Below, in pieces: positions 23,729 to 31,539 of a DNA stretch of 31,539 nucleotides. Positions within the stretch are counted from its first letter, which is position 1. The number at the start of each line of letters is the position of its first letter. The DNA is taken from the NCBI GenBank assembly GCA_964652155.1, contig CAZZBK010000067.1, positions 1 to 31,539 of the forward strand, written 5' to 3'. The notes beneath the pieces were generated by a model, which saw only the letters and a list, made by a program, of their open reading frames with translations, ran no database searches and had not been told where the DNA came from. This DNA is from CAZZBK01 sp964652155. GTDB lineage: Bacteria; Planctomycetota; Planctomycetia; Pirellulales; PNKZ01. The translations under genes were made by a program, and so were the position numbers.

Positions 23729-24904
23729 CTAGGCGGCCATCCGCGACAGGGTGCCTTCTTGGGCCAACCATTGATCGTACAACTCGGCGATCCGCCGCAT
23801 GTTCACGCGGCCGTCGAAGTGGGCGATCGCCCGGCGTCGGGCGGCGAGCCCCTGCTCTTTGCGCAACTTCGGGTCGACGATCAACCGCGCCAAGGCCGCG
23901 GCGTACTCGTCGGCCGCGCGCGGAGCGCAGAGCGTGCCGGTCTCGTGGGTGACCACCTCGCGATTCCCTTTCACGTCGCTGGCCACGGCACAGAGCGTGG
24001 CCGCGTGCCCCTCGATGAGCGTAAGCGGCAAACCTTCCCAGAGCGAAGGTTGCAACTGGATGTCGGCGGCGTGATACACGGTCGCAGGCTGCTCTTGCCA
24101 GCCGAGAAATTCCACCCGCTGCTCGAGCCCGCGTGACTCGACGAGCCGCCGCAACGCGCTTTCCAAGCTGCCGCTGCCGGCAATGGCCAGTCGCCAACGA
24201 TGGGCGGGACACAAGGACTGCAACGCGGCGGCAATGTCGGCCAAGATCAACGGCTGCTTCTGAGCATCCAAGCGGCCGATGACCAGAATGACCTGCTCAT
24301 CGTCGGCCCACTGCCGCGCGGCGCGGAACTGTTGCCGCTGCGCGAATCGGGCGGGGCTCAGGAACGGGTCCAGGTCGATGCCGTTATGAACGGTGAGGCA
24401 CTGCTCGGCGCGGAGCAGTCGGTGCTCGACGGCCCATTCACGCTCTTCGTGGTTCACGAAGATGACGTGGTCGCAGTAATGGCCAGCCCAGCGTTCAAGC
24501 CGCGTGTAGACGGCATGTTCGAGCGGCGGCGAGAACTCGTGAAAGGCAAACGAGTGGACGTGATGCACGATCTGCGGCACGTCGGCCCAACGCGCGGCGA
24601 GCCGACCCAGGATGCCCGGCTTCGACGAGTGGGTGTGCACCAGATCGAAGCGATGCTGGCGGAAGAACCGTCGCAGCTCGAGTAACGCCGTCAGGTCACG
24701 CCACGGCCGAATGGCTCGGCCGAGCGAGGGAATAAAGTGACAGGCGATCCGCTGCCGCGCCAGCTCGTCGCTGAGCGGGCCAGGCTGCTGGCAGACGACC
24801 TGCAAGCGATAGCGGCGACGGTCGATGTGCCGGAACATCTCGAGCATGGCACGCTGCACGCCGCTGAGTATGGGCTGCACTTGCACATGACAGACTTCAA
24901 ACAT
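23729..24904 (-). CDS. Glycosyltransferase family 4
   Basis: A 391-residue GT-B enzyme. The N-terminal lobe has VQPILSGVQRAMLEMFRHID and FDLVHTHSSKPGILGRLAA, and the donor lobe has VHNGIDLDPF, LVIGRLDAQKQPLILADI, VEFLGWQEQP and LWEGLPLTLIEGHA, where Glu-x7-Glu is the catalytic signature of family 4. The similarity is to capsule and O-antigen enzymes that retain anomeric configuration. It is the first gene of the long minus-strand run; its promoter should lie in the 222-bp region shared with the divergent sugar-phosphate transferase gene. Confidence 0.9.
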   Translation of the reverse strand: MFEVCHVQVQPILSGVQRAMLEMFRHIDRRRYRLQVVCQQPGPLSDELARQRIACHFIPSLGRAIRPWRDLTALLELRRFFRQHRFDLVHTHSSKPGILGRLAARWADVPQIVHHVHSFAFHEFSPPLEHAVYTRLERWAGHYCDHVIFVNHEEREWAVEHRLLRAEQCLTVHNGIDLDPFLSPARFAQRQQFRAARQWADDEQVILVIGRLDAQKQPLILADIAAALQSLCPAHRWRLAIAGSGSLESALRRLVESRGLEQRVEFLGWQEQPATVYHAADIQLQPSLWEGLPLTLIEGHAATLCAVASDVKGNREVVTHETGTLCAPRAADEYAAALARLIVDPKLRKEQGLAARRRAIAHFDGRVNMRRIAELYDQWLAQEGTLSRMAA

Positions 24905-25126
24905 CGTCGAACCATCCTTGGTCGCAGACCCCCGGGCGCCGCAATCAGCATGTCATAGATCATTGCCCGTCGGCTGAGAAGAGCGCTTGATGCTAGCAGC
25001 GGGCTTCTGGCGAGATTGACCTAGTGGTCTGCCGTGCCGAGCGGTTACAACGACGCATCGTGCTCGAGGAGTCCAAGGAGGGATGGTCCGGCGCGGCGAG
25101 TTTTTTGCCGCTTCGGTCACAAACGC
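24905..25126. promoter_or_regulatory. Divergent intergenic region, likely bidirectional promoter
   Basis: This 222-bp spacer separates the first gene of the minus-strand polysaccharide run from the plus-strand WecA-like gene, so both transcripts must start here or nearby. A TTGACC at 25016-25021 lacks a good -10 partner at normal spacing. I see no convincing operator. Confidence 0.4.
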
Positions 25127-26629
25127 ATGACGCAAGCCCTGGCACTGACGTTCGTCGTTCCGCTCGCGCTGTCATTAATCGTGACGCGCGTCATGCGCGG
25201 CTTGGCGCGCAAATGCGGCGCGCTCGACCAGCCCGACGGACGACGCAAACTGCACGCGCGACCCATTCCACACTGGGGAGGCGCGGCCGTGTATGTCGCC
25301 TTTCTGGCCGGGCTCGTGCTGGCCTGCCAATTAACCGAGCTGCCGCTCGACCGCCTCGTGCCGCTCGCCACCCTGACCGCCGTCACCTCCGGGCTGATCT
25401 TCTTGCTCGGCTTTGCCGACGACCGCTGGGACCTGCCCGGCCGAATCAAACTCATCCTGCAATTCGTCAGCGTGTTGCCCGTGGTCGTGTACGGCTACGG
25501 GTTCGACTCGATCGTGGTGCTCAATCATCCGGTCTGGCTCGGCGCGATCGGCATCCCCCTGATGCTGCTCTGGCTCGTGGGCTGCACGAACGCAGTCAAT
25601 CTGCTCGATGGCATGGATGGCAACGCCTCGACCGTGGGGGTGATCGCCTTGCTGACCATCGCGACCATTGCCCATCTGCACGCACTCGACGCGCCGGTGG
25701 CGGTGTCGCTGGCGCTGGCTGGCGCGCTGTGCGGCTTTTTGGCCTATAACCTCCCCTCGGCCAGTATTTACTTGGGTGACGCCGGCAGCACGGTGATCGG
25801 CGTCGTCACAAGCTTAATGTGCATCGAGGGGGCCCGCGAGTCGTCGGGCGCGCTGCGGATTGCGGCTCCGCTGGTCATTATGACGATTCCAGTGCTCGAC
25901 ACGTCGCTGGCCATTGTGCGCCGCAAGCTCAGCGGACGCCGGTTCGACCATGCCGATCGCGGGCACCTGCATCATCGGCTGCTCGATCGCGGCTTGAACA
26001 CTTGGCAGGCGCTCGCTGTGGTCGTCGGTCTGTGCAGTGTGACCGCCGCGGGAGCGTTGCTCTCGGCGTGGTTCGACAGCGAACCGCTCGGCTGGCTCAC
26101 CTCGCTCATCGTCGTCGTCTCGCTGGCCCAATTGCGGTACTTTGGCCATCACGAATCGAAACTCGTTCGCCGCTCATGGTTCGCCGCGCTGGCTTCGAGC
26201 AAGCGCTACTTCATTCGCTGGTTGCGGCTGCCGCATCAACTCGAACTCGAACAACTCGAAACGCTGTCGTTCGATCAGAGTTGGGACCTGCTCACGGCCA
26301 AGTTGGCGCGTTGGCCCACCGAGCGTGTCGAGCTTAGCATCTGCCGAGGGGCAGAGCCCATCGAGACCCATGTCTGGTCGCGCAGCGGCGCGGCGGCGGG
26401 TTACCAATGGCGGCTGAGCTTGTCGTGCGGCGCGGCCGACACGGTCCGGATCGACTTGCAGGCCAGCGGCGCCGACGCAAACAGCCACGATCCTCGCTAC
26501 CTGGGAGCGGTCGCCAGCCTGCTGCGGCTGTTTGCACAGCACTGGCTCGCGCAGCCCGAGCATCTCGAAACGCTCCGCGTGCGACTGTACTCGCCCAGCG
26601 ACACGGCCCAGCGGCGTCACGCCGCCTAG
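25127..26629 (+). CDS. Undecaprenyl-phosphate sugar-1-phosphate transferase (WecA/TagO-like) with cytosolic C-terminal extension
   Basis: A 500-residue inner-membrane enzyme of the MraY/WecA superfamily that transfers GlcNAc-1-phosphate or a similar HexNAc-phosphate to undecaprenyl phosphate, the priming step of a surface glycan. Motifs are PDGRRKLHARPIPHWGG (36-52), GFADDRWDLPG with Asp98-Asp99, NAVNLLDGMDG (155-165), YLGDAGS (215-221) and the His motif RGHLHHRLLDRG (278-289) of the WecA branch. About ten transmembrane segments end near 335. The remaining 160 or so residues are soluble and not part of the usual 320-370-residue enzyme. ATG 25127 is chosen; the frame upstream to 25034 is Arg/Ser-rich and unlikely. 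It is transcribed away from the rest of the locus. Confidence 0.92.
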   Translation: MTQALALTFVVPLALSLIVTRVMRGLARKCGALDQPDGRRKLHARPIPHWGGAAVYVAFLAGLVLACQLTELPLDRLVPLATLTAVTSGLIFLLGFADDRWDLPGRIKLILQFVSVLPVVVYGYGFDSIVVLNHPVWLGAIGIPLMLLWLVGCTNAVNLLDGMDGNASTVGVIALLTIATIAHLHALDAPVAVSLALAGALCGFLAYNLPSASIYLGDAGSTVIGVVTSLMCIEGARESSGALRIAAPLVIMTIPVLDTSLAIVRRKLSGRRFDHADRGHLHHRLLDRGLNTWQALAVVVGLCSVTAAGALLSAWFDSEPLGWLTSLIVVVSLAQLRYFGHHESKLVRRSWFAALASSKRYFIRWLRLPHQLELEQLETLSFDQSWDLLTAKLARWPTERVELSICRGAEPIETHVWSRSGAAAGYQWRLSLSCGAADTVRIDLQASGADANSHDPRYLGAVASLLRLFAQHWLAQPEHLETLRVRLYSPSDTAQRRHAA

Positions 26630-26661
26630 CTTGGTCGAGTCGACACGGATCGGGTAGCCTG

Positions 26662-26815
26662 GACAACTTGTTGTTTGGGTCGCCGCAGGCGACATGAGGC
26701 GGAGCGCGTGCCCCCTGTCGTGCTCCTCTTGTGGCTGCGCCACCCTGACAACTAGTTGTCAGGGCCACCCCGTTAGTTGTCAGGGCCACCCCGTCGGACG
26801 AGGCGTCTCGCCTCG
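26662..26815. repeat. Intergenic repeat cluster: 22-bp palindrome, 21-bp tandem duplication and hairpins
   Basis: Bases 26743-26764 form a perfect 22-bp palindrome (half-site CCCTGACAACT). Bases 26753-26773 and 26774-26794 are an exact 21-bp tandem duplication beginning TAGTTGTCAGGG and ending CCACCCCGT. Hairpins occur at 26679-26693 (GTCGCC/GGCGAC) and 26799-26815 (CGAGGCG/CGCCTCG, 3-nt loop). A related ACAACTTGTTGT motif is at about 26663-26674. The whole 287-bp spacer (26630-26916) has no gene. Confidence 0.7.
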
Positions 26816-26916
26816 GCTAGAGCCGACAAAACTATTGACAACGGCGCGTCGCTGACTGACAACAGACAGCGCATCGCGGGGCTCTAGCATTCACCCTTCC
26901 ACTGCGCGAGTTGCTC

Positions 26917-29004
26917 ATGTTCACGTTTGCCCGCTGGGTCGTCCTGTCGCTTCTCATGGCTGCGCCGGCACTCGCCGCGCCGCGAGCATTGCCCGAGGGG
27001 CAATTGCCCAACGACAAGCGACTGGAGTCGCCGAAGGATTTGAATGGCTACTTCCCTTTTACTCCGCCGGCGACCCGCGAGGCCTGGGAGGTGCGCGCGG
27101 CCGAGGTGCGACGCCAGGTGCTCGTGGCTTGCGGCCTGTGGCCGATGCCCAAGCCCACGCCGCTCAATGCCGTCGTGCATGGCAAGCTCGAACTGGACGA
27201 TTACACGGTCGAGCGAGTGTACTTCGAGAGCTATCCAGGCTTCTTCGTGACCGGCAGTCTGTACAAGCCCAAGCAGATCAAGGGGCGTGTGCCGGCCGTG
27301 CTCTGTCCGCACGGACACTGGCCCAACGGCCGCTTTTATGACAACGGCGAGACGGCGACCAAGCGGCAGATCACCGAGGGGGCCGAGCGTTTCGAGGACG
27401 GCGGCCGCAGCCCGTTGCAGTCACGCTGCATGCAGTTGGCACGCATGGGCTGCATCGTGTTTCACTACGACATGATTGGTTACGCCGACAGTCAGCAAAT
27501 CTCGTTCAACGTGGCGCACCGCTACGGCAAACCGCGCAGCGAGATGGAAGGCGCCGACAACTGGGGTCTCTTCAGCGCTCAGGCCGAGTTGCGGCTGCAA
27601 AGCATTTTCGGCCTGCAAACCTATAACTCGATTCGCGCCTTGGACTGGCTACTGACTCTCAGCGAGGTCGACCCCACGCGGATTGGCGTGACCGGCGCGA
27701 GTGGCGGCGGCACGCAGACTTTTATCCTCGGCGCGGTCGACCCGCGCGTGACGGTGCAGTTTCCGGCCGTGATGGTCTCGACCGCCATGCAAGGGGGCTG
27801 CACCTGCGAGAACTGCTCGCTGCTCCGTATCAATACGGGGAACATCGAGTTGGCCGGCCTGTTTGCTCCCAAGCCGCTCGGCATGGCCGCCGCGAACGAC
27901 TGGACCAAAGAGATCATGACCAAGGGGTTGCCCGAGTTGCAGCAGCTTTACAAACTGCTCGGCGCGCCCGACAACGTCATGGCCAAGCCGCTCGTCCACT
28001 TTCCGCACAATTACAACTACGTGAGCCGGTCGGCCATGTACCACTGGTTCAACAAGCACCTCGCGCTCAAGCAAAGTGAGCCGATCGTCGAAGGGGACTA
28101 TCGCCGGCTGTCGAACGAAGAGATGACCGTCTGGGACGACAAACATCCGGCCCCGCCGAGCGGCGACGACTACGAGCGGAGTTTGTGCCGCCAGATCGAC
28201 CAGCTCAGCGAACAACAGCGCAGCGAGCTCAAGCACAACCCGGCCGAGCAGCGCCGTGTCGTCGGCGGCGGTTGGGAAGCGATCATCGGCCGCTCGTTGC
28301 CCACGGCGGGCTCGATCGAGTACCACAAGGTGTCGCAGAAAGAGCACCCCGACTATCTCGAGTTTGCCGCCCTGCTGCGCAACAAAGCCCAGGCTGAGGA
28401 AATCCCCGTCGTGTTCTTGCACCCCGCCGAGACTTGGAACAACCAGGTCGTCGTCTGGGTCTCGCCCCAAGGCAAGGCCGGACTCTACAGCTCCAGCGGC
28501 GAACCGAAAGCCGAAGTGCTCCAGTTGCTCCGCAAAGGTTACGCCGTCACGGGGGTCGACCTGTTCGGGCAAGGCGAGTTCCTGGCCGCTGGACAGAGCG
28601 AGTTCAAGAACCGCAAGGTCAAAACCGAGCGGCAGTTCGCGGGCTTCACCTACGGTTACAACCATCCGCTGTTCGCCCAGCGCGTGCATGACCTGCTCAG
28701 CGTCGTCTCGTATGTGAAGGGACACAAAGAGAAGCCGCAACAGGTGCATCTGGTGGCCCTCGAGGGGGCGGGCAAATGGGCCGCCGCCGCGGCACTCGTC
28801 GCCGGCCAGGCCGTCGATCGCTCGCTGCTCGACCTCGGCGGCTTTCGCTTCCAGAAGCTGACGGCCTTCGACGACGCTGATTTTCTGCCCGGGGCCGTCA
28901 AGTACGGCGACCTTCCCGGCCTCGTCGGACTACTCGACCCGCAGCGCGTGCACGATGTGACCGGCCAGAGCGCCGCCACAGCCCTGCAAGCCTTGCTGAA
29001 GTAG
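26917..29004 (+). CDS. Secreted two-domain alpha/beta-hydrolase, acetylxylan esterase-like
   Basis: A 695-residue protein with a signal peptide (MFTFARWVVLSLLMAAPALA). The first hydrolase domain has PAVLCPHGHWPNGR (oxyanion region), an Asp-rich FHYDMIGYADS and the nucleophile elbow GASGGGTQT with Ser262; VHFPHNYNYVSR probably supplies the His. A second hydrolase-like part from about 440 (VVFLHPAETWNNQVVVWVSPQGKAG, GYAVTGVDLFGQGEF, HLVALEGAGKWAAAA) keeps the fold pattern but has Glu-Gly-Ala-Gly where a Gly-x-Ser-x-Gly elbow is expected, so it is likely inactive. The family is frequent in planctomycetes and is placed with carbohydrate esterases; the natural substrate is unknown. ATG 26917 is chosen over a TTG two codons upstream. 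Convergent with the subtilase gene, 44 nt between stops. Confidence 0.85.
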   Translation: MFTFARWVVLSLLMAAPALAAPRALPEGQLPNDKRLESPKDLNGYFPFTPPATREAWEVRAAEVRRQVLVACGLWPMPKPTPLNAVVHGKLELDDYTVERVYFESYPGFFVTGSLYKPKQIKGRVPAVLCPHGHWPNGRFYDNGETATKRQITEGAERFEDGGRSPLQSRCMQLARMGCIVFHYDMIGYADSQQISFNVAHRYGKPRSEMEGADNWGLFSAQAELRLQSIFGLQTYNSIRALDWLLTLSEVDPTRIGVTGASGGGTQTFILGAVDPRVTVQFPAVMVSTAMQGGCTCENCSLLRINTGNIELAGLFAPKPLGMAAANDWTKEIMTKGLPELQQLYKLLGAPDNVMAKPLVHFPHNYNYVSRSAMYHWFNKHLALKQSEPIVEGDYRRLSNEEMTVWDDKHPAPPSGDDYERSLCRQIDQLSEQQRSELKHNPAEQRRVVGGGWEAIIGRSLPTAGSIEYHKVSQKEHPDYLEFAALLRNKAQAEEIPVVFLHPAETWNNQVVVWVSPQGKAGLYSSSGEPKAEVLQLLRKGYAVTGVDLFGQGEFLAAGQSEFKNRKVKTERQFAGFTYGYNHPLFAQRVHDLLSVVSYVKGHKEKPQQVHLVALEGAGKWAAAAALVAGQAVDRSLLDLGGFRFQKLTAFDDADFLPGAVKYGDLPGLVGLLDPQRVHDVTGQSAATALQALLK

Positions 29005-29048
29005 CCAAGCCGCGAGCATGGTATCCGCCAGGTTCGTGTGCCCTTGCG

Positions 29049-30053
29049 CTAGCGTTTCGGCTTCGCAAACACATGATCGAGCGCGGCACACACATCAAGC
29101 CGCGGATAGCTACGCCCGCTCGCCTTGTCTGCCACGCTCACGCCGGTCCGCTGCATAATCGCCAGCAGGGCCTCGCTGAGCGTGGGGCCATCCTGGCGCC
29201 AGTCATAGCCCGCCTGCTCGACGGCCTCGCGCAGCAACATCGCCGCCCCGCAGGCGATCGCGTTCGACGAGCTGGTCGCCGCGGCAGGCACGACCAGATC
29301 GACCTTGGCGTGCCGATCCAGATACACCTCGTCCGCGCTGCTCCGCACCGCCCCAATCGCAAAGCAATTCGGCTGACAGGCAGGCCAGGATATGCCGTTC
29401 GTGAAATTGTGGTTGCCCGTGGGAGCACTAACCCAGATATTTTTCGCACGCAAGGCGGCAAGCGGCCCGTCGATCGGTGTTGCGACGGGCATGTCGTGCG
29501 CGAGGTCGTCGACCGGCGCAAGGTTCACGGTCGTAATCCGATACTGGACGTGGTGCTGCACAATCCACTCCAGCGCCGCGCCGAGCGTCTTGCCGTCGGC
29601 CACCTTGCAGTGACAACACTCCAGGCCGCGAATAATGGCCACCTGGTTGTTGTAGGCCACCCCCAGCTTTCCCTGATAGTTGAGCGACGAGGGCATGCCG
29701 ATCGTCGAGCCGTGGTAGCCGCGTCCTTCGTGCTTCGGGTCATTGTCGCCGTCGACGCTGTCGTACTGCACGAGCACTTTGGAGACCCCCTCGACGGGCG
29801 TGTTCCACTCGGGCATTGCTGGTCGGCAGCCGTCGTCGACCAGCGCCAGGGTCTGTCCTTTGCCAAAGCTGAGTCGAGCCGCGTATTTTTCCCAGGCGTC
29901 GAGTATGCGCGCGTGGCGAAACTCCTTGGCCGCATACGGTTCGCCGGCGCTGAGCGTCGACCGCGGGGCCAGCCACGTTGAACCCATGATGGCAGCCGCC
30001 GCGCGGAGCCAATCGCGACGCGAAACCCGGGCAGCGGAGAACGATAATAGCAT
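29049..30053 (-). CDS. Tat-exported small subtilisin-like serine protease (S8 family)
   Basis: A 334-residue protein. A twin-arginine signal (VSRRDWLRAAAA, residues 10-21) predicts export in the folded state. The catalytic triad is visible: Asp73 in LALVDDGC, His114 in GYHGSTIG and Ser261 in ATSSSNAIACG. Oxyanion Asn214 is in APTGNHN. Two motifs deviate from the family: Asp-Asp-Gly for Asp-Thr-Gly, and Ala-Thr-Ser for Gly-Thr-Ser. There is no obvious propeptide or extra domain. Two additional Cys clusters occur (ECCHCK, CQPNC). ATG 30053 gives a normal-length signal n-region; ATG 30104, 17 codons upstream, is the alternative. Substrate unknown; its neighbours give no clue. Confidence 0.8.
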   Translation of the reverse strand: MLLSFSAARVSRRDWLRAAAAIMGSTWLAPRSTLSAGEPYAAKEFRHARILDAWEKYAARLSFGKGQTLALVDDGCRPAMPEWNTPVEGVSKVLVQYDSVDGDNDPKHEGRGYHGSTIGMPSSLNYQGKLGVAYNNQVAIIRGLECCHCKVADGKTLGAALEWIVQHHVQYRITTVNLAPVDDLAHDMPVATPIDGPLAALRAKNIWVSAPTGNHNFTNGISWPACQPNCFAIGAVRSSADEVYLDRHAKVDLVVPAAATSSSNAIACGAAMLLREAVEQAGYDWRQDGPTLSEALLAIMQRTGVSVADKASGRSYPRLDVCAALDHVFAKPKR

Positions 30054-30233
30054 CACAAGCACTCTGGAATAGGAAGCGAAGGCCCTCGGTGGGCAACTTG
30101 ACACACCCCTCGAGCCTATCGAGAATCGAGCCTCTCACCCACCATACGACCGTCGCGTCGACGAGTCAAATGACGCGCGGATGCGTATCCGCGCCGGGGG
30201 GGCTCGGGCTCGAACGGCTCTGCGAGTGCTCGC

Positions 30234-31538
30234 TTGTCTGCTACCACGCAGGAATTTACCGACGTCGCCTGCACTGCCTGCGGTTGTGTGTGTGACGACC
30301 TGCGCGTGAGCGTCATCGACAATCGCCTCGCCAGCTTTACGCCCGATTGCCCCTTGGCCGAGCGTTGGTTTCAATCGGTCGAGGCCGCGAGCGCCGCCGA
30401 AATACAAATCGCCGGTCGCCGCGCATCGCTCGACGAGGCGCTCGAGCAGGCAGCCTCGATCTTCCACGACGCGCAGGCCCCGCTCATCTATGGCCTGTCG
30501 AGCAGCAGTACCCCAGGGCAGCGGGCCGCGATCCGACTGGCTGACCAACTCGGGGCGACCATCGACACCTCGGCCTCGACCTGTCATGGACCGTCCATCA
30601 TGGCGCTGCAACGCGTGGGCGAGTCGACCTGCACGCTCGGCGAGGTCGCCCAACGCGCCGACCTGGTCGTCTACTGGGGCTCCGATCCGGCCACCAGCCA
30701 TCCGCGACACATGCAGCGCTACGCCCTCGAACCCCACGGGCTATTCGTACCCGCAGGCCGCGCCGGCCGGCGGCTGATCGTCGTCGACGTCGCGCGGACC
30801 GAAACCGCCGAGCGGGCCGATCAGTTCGTGCACATCGCCCCCCAAAGCGACTTTGACGTGCTCTGGGCGTTGCGGGCCTTGGTGAACGGCACTGACCTCG
30901 AAGCCACGCAGGTCGGCGGCGTGGCACGCGAGCAGCTCGCCCAATTGGCCACCCTGCTCAAAGAGTGCCGCTGCGGCGTGTTCTTTTTTGGACGCGGGCT
31001 AACCGCCGGACCCACGGCCCATGCGAATGTCGAGGCGCTGCTGGAACTGACGCGCGAACTCAACGCCTTCACGCGGTTTTATGCCCGGCGAATGCGCATC
31101 TACGGCGACGTGGCTGGCGCCGACATGGTGCTCTGCTGGCAAACCGGCTATCCGTTCAGCGTCAACTTGGCGCGTGGGTATCCGCGTTACAACCCAGACG
31201 AGTACAACGCCGACGGCTTGCTGACGCGCGGCGAAATTGATCGTTGCTTGCTCGTCGGCACCGATGGCGTCGATACGCTCTCGCCGGCCGCGCAGCGCGC
31301 GCTGGCCAAGCTGCCCACCGTGCTCGTCGGCCATCCGAAAGGCCAACTCCCCTTCACCCCCACGGTGAGCATTCCGACCGCCATTTACGGCATCCACCTC
31401 CCCGGCACGGCTTATCGCATGGACGAGGTCCCCATCCCGTTGCGGGCCATGCTCACGTCACCGCTACCGTCCGACGCCGCGGTCCTCGATCAGCTTGGGT
31501 CATTGCTCCGCGCGCGACGGACCCCCGAGCAAGGCTAG
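30234..31538 (+). CDS. fhcB: Formylmethanofuran dehydrogenase/hydrolase subunit B (FwdB/FhcB-like)
   Basis: A 434-residue cytosolic subunit of the formyltransferase/hydrolase complex, which in bacteria releases formate from formyl-methylofuran in the tetrahydromethanopterin pathway of formaldehyde oxidation. The product begins FTDVACTACGCVCDDL, with Cys13, Cys16 and Cys20 in a ferredoxin-like C-x2-C-x3-C arrangement. It contains STCHGPSIMALQRVG, with Cys117-His118 corresponding in position to the metal-ligand region of archaeal FwdB, and VVYWGSDPATSHPRH. The molybdopterin-oxidoreductase-like fold is retained. The start is TTG at 30234; there is no in-frame ATG nearby and no clear ribosome binding site. 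The stop is at 31536-31538, one base before the window ends, so partner genes fhcA, fhcC and fhcD, if clustered, lie beyond. I cannot tell whether the metal site is functional. Confidence 0.88.
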   Translation: MSATTQEFTDVACTACGCVCDDLRVSVIDNRLASFTPDCPLAERWFQSVEAASAAEIQIAGRRASLDEALEQAASIFHDAQAPLIYGLSSSSTPGQRAAIRLADQLGATIDTSASTCHGPSIMALQRVGESTCTLGEVAQRADLVVYWGSDPATSHPRHMQRYALEPHGLFVPAGRAGRRLIVVDVARTETAERADQFVHIAPQSDFDVLWALRALVNGTDLEATQVGGVAREQLAQLATLLKECRCGVFFFGRGLTAGPTAHANVEALLELTRELNAFTRFYARRMRIYGDVAGADMVLCWQTGYPFSVNLARGYPRYNPDEYNADGLLTRGEIDRCLLVGTDGVDTLSPAAQRALAKLPTVLVGHPKGQLPFTPTVSIPTAIYGIHLPGTAYRMDEVPIPLRAMLTSPLPSDAAVLDQLGSLLRARRTPEQG

Positions 31539-31539
31539 C

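Noticed and set aside
1..31539. CRISPR array, prophage or transposase gene
   Set aside because: No regularly spaced repeats, and no integrase, transposase, Cas or phage structural protein is recognisable. Only small palindromic repeats are present.

Overview
The window looks like a piece of a high-GC planctomycete chromosome, probably Pirellulales or a relative. The evidence is a KDO-8-phosphate synthase (so a lipid A/KDO-type outer membrane), twin-arginine signals on a sugar-isomerase-like protein and a small subtilase, a large DUF6798-like membrane protein, and at the right edge a bacterial formylmethanofuran dehydrogenase/hydrolase B subunit, a tetrahydromethanopterin-pathway gene found in only a few bacterial groups including planctomycetes. 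Many genes lack a clear Shine-Dalgarno sequence and long antisense open frames are common, as expected at this GC content.

Left part (1-7335). A tRNA-Thr(CGT) cut by the window edge is followed by about 745 bp of non-coding DNA with several palindromes. Then come kdsA and an overlapping lipoprotein/TPR gene on the plus strand, and a convergent acyltransferase-3 gene. A repeat-rich spacer leads to an isoprenylcysteine-methyltransferase-like gene, a 100-N assembly gap flanked by a perfect inverted repeat, a Tat-exported xylose-isomerase-like protein and a 67-residue Cys/Gly/Tyr-rich secreted peptide.

Central part (7332-24904). Fourteen consecutive minus-strand genes, mostly a surface-polysaccharide locus. 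In transcription order they are: two GT4 glycosyltransferases; a Gfo/Idh dehydrogenase, a left-handed beta-helix N-acetyltransferase and a DegT aminotransferase in wbpB-wbpD-wbpE order (2,3-diacetamido-uronic acid route); an AsnB-type amidotransferase; a Wzm/Wzt ABC exporter whose ATPase has a C-terminal Wzt-type domain; a coiled-coil SAM methyltransferase; a glycosyltransferase with a large basic insertion; an NAD-dependent epimerase; a second SAM methyltransferase; a DUF6798-like membrane protein; and a NudL-type Nudix hydrolase. Divergent from this block is a WecA/TagO-type polyprenyl-phosphate sugar-1-phosphate transferase (25127-26629), which would start the glycan on undecaprenyl phosphate.

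The simplest model is: WecA-like priming, GT4 extension, incorporation of a di-N-acetylated and possibly amidated uronic acid, capping or length control by the coiled-coil methyltransferase, and recognition and export by Wzm/Wzt. UDP-GlcNAc 6-dehydrogenase (WbpA) is not in the window.

Right part (26630-31539). A short repeat cluster (22-bp palindrome, perfect 21-bp tandem duplication) is followed by a secreted two-domain alpha/beta-hydrolase of acetylxylan-esterase type, a convergent Tat-exported minimal subtilase and the complete fwdB/fhcB-like gene.
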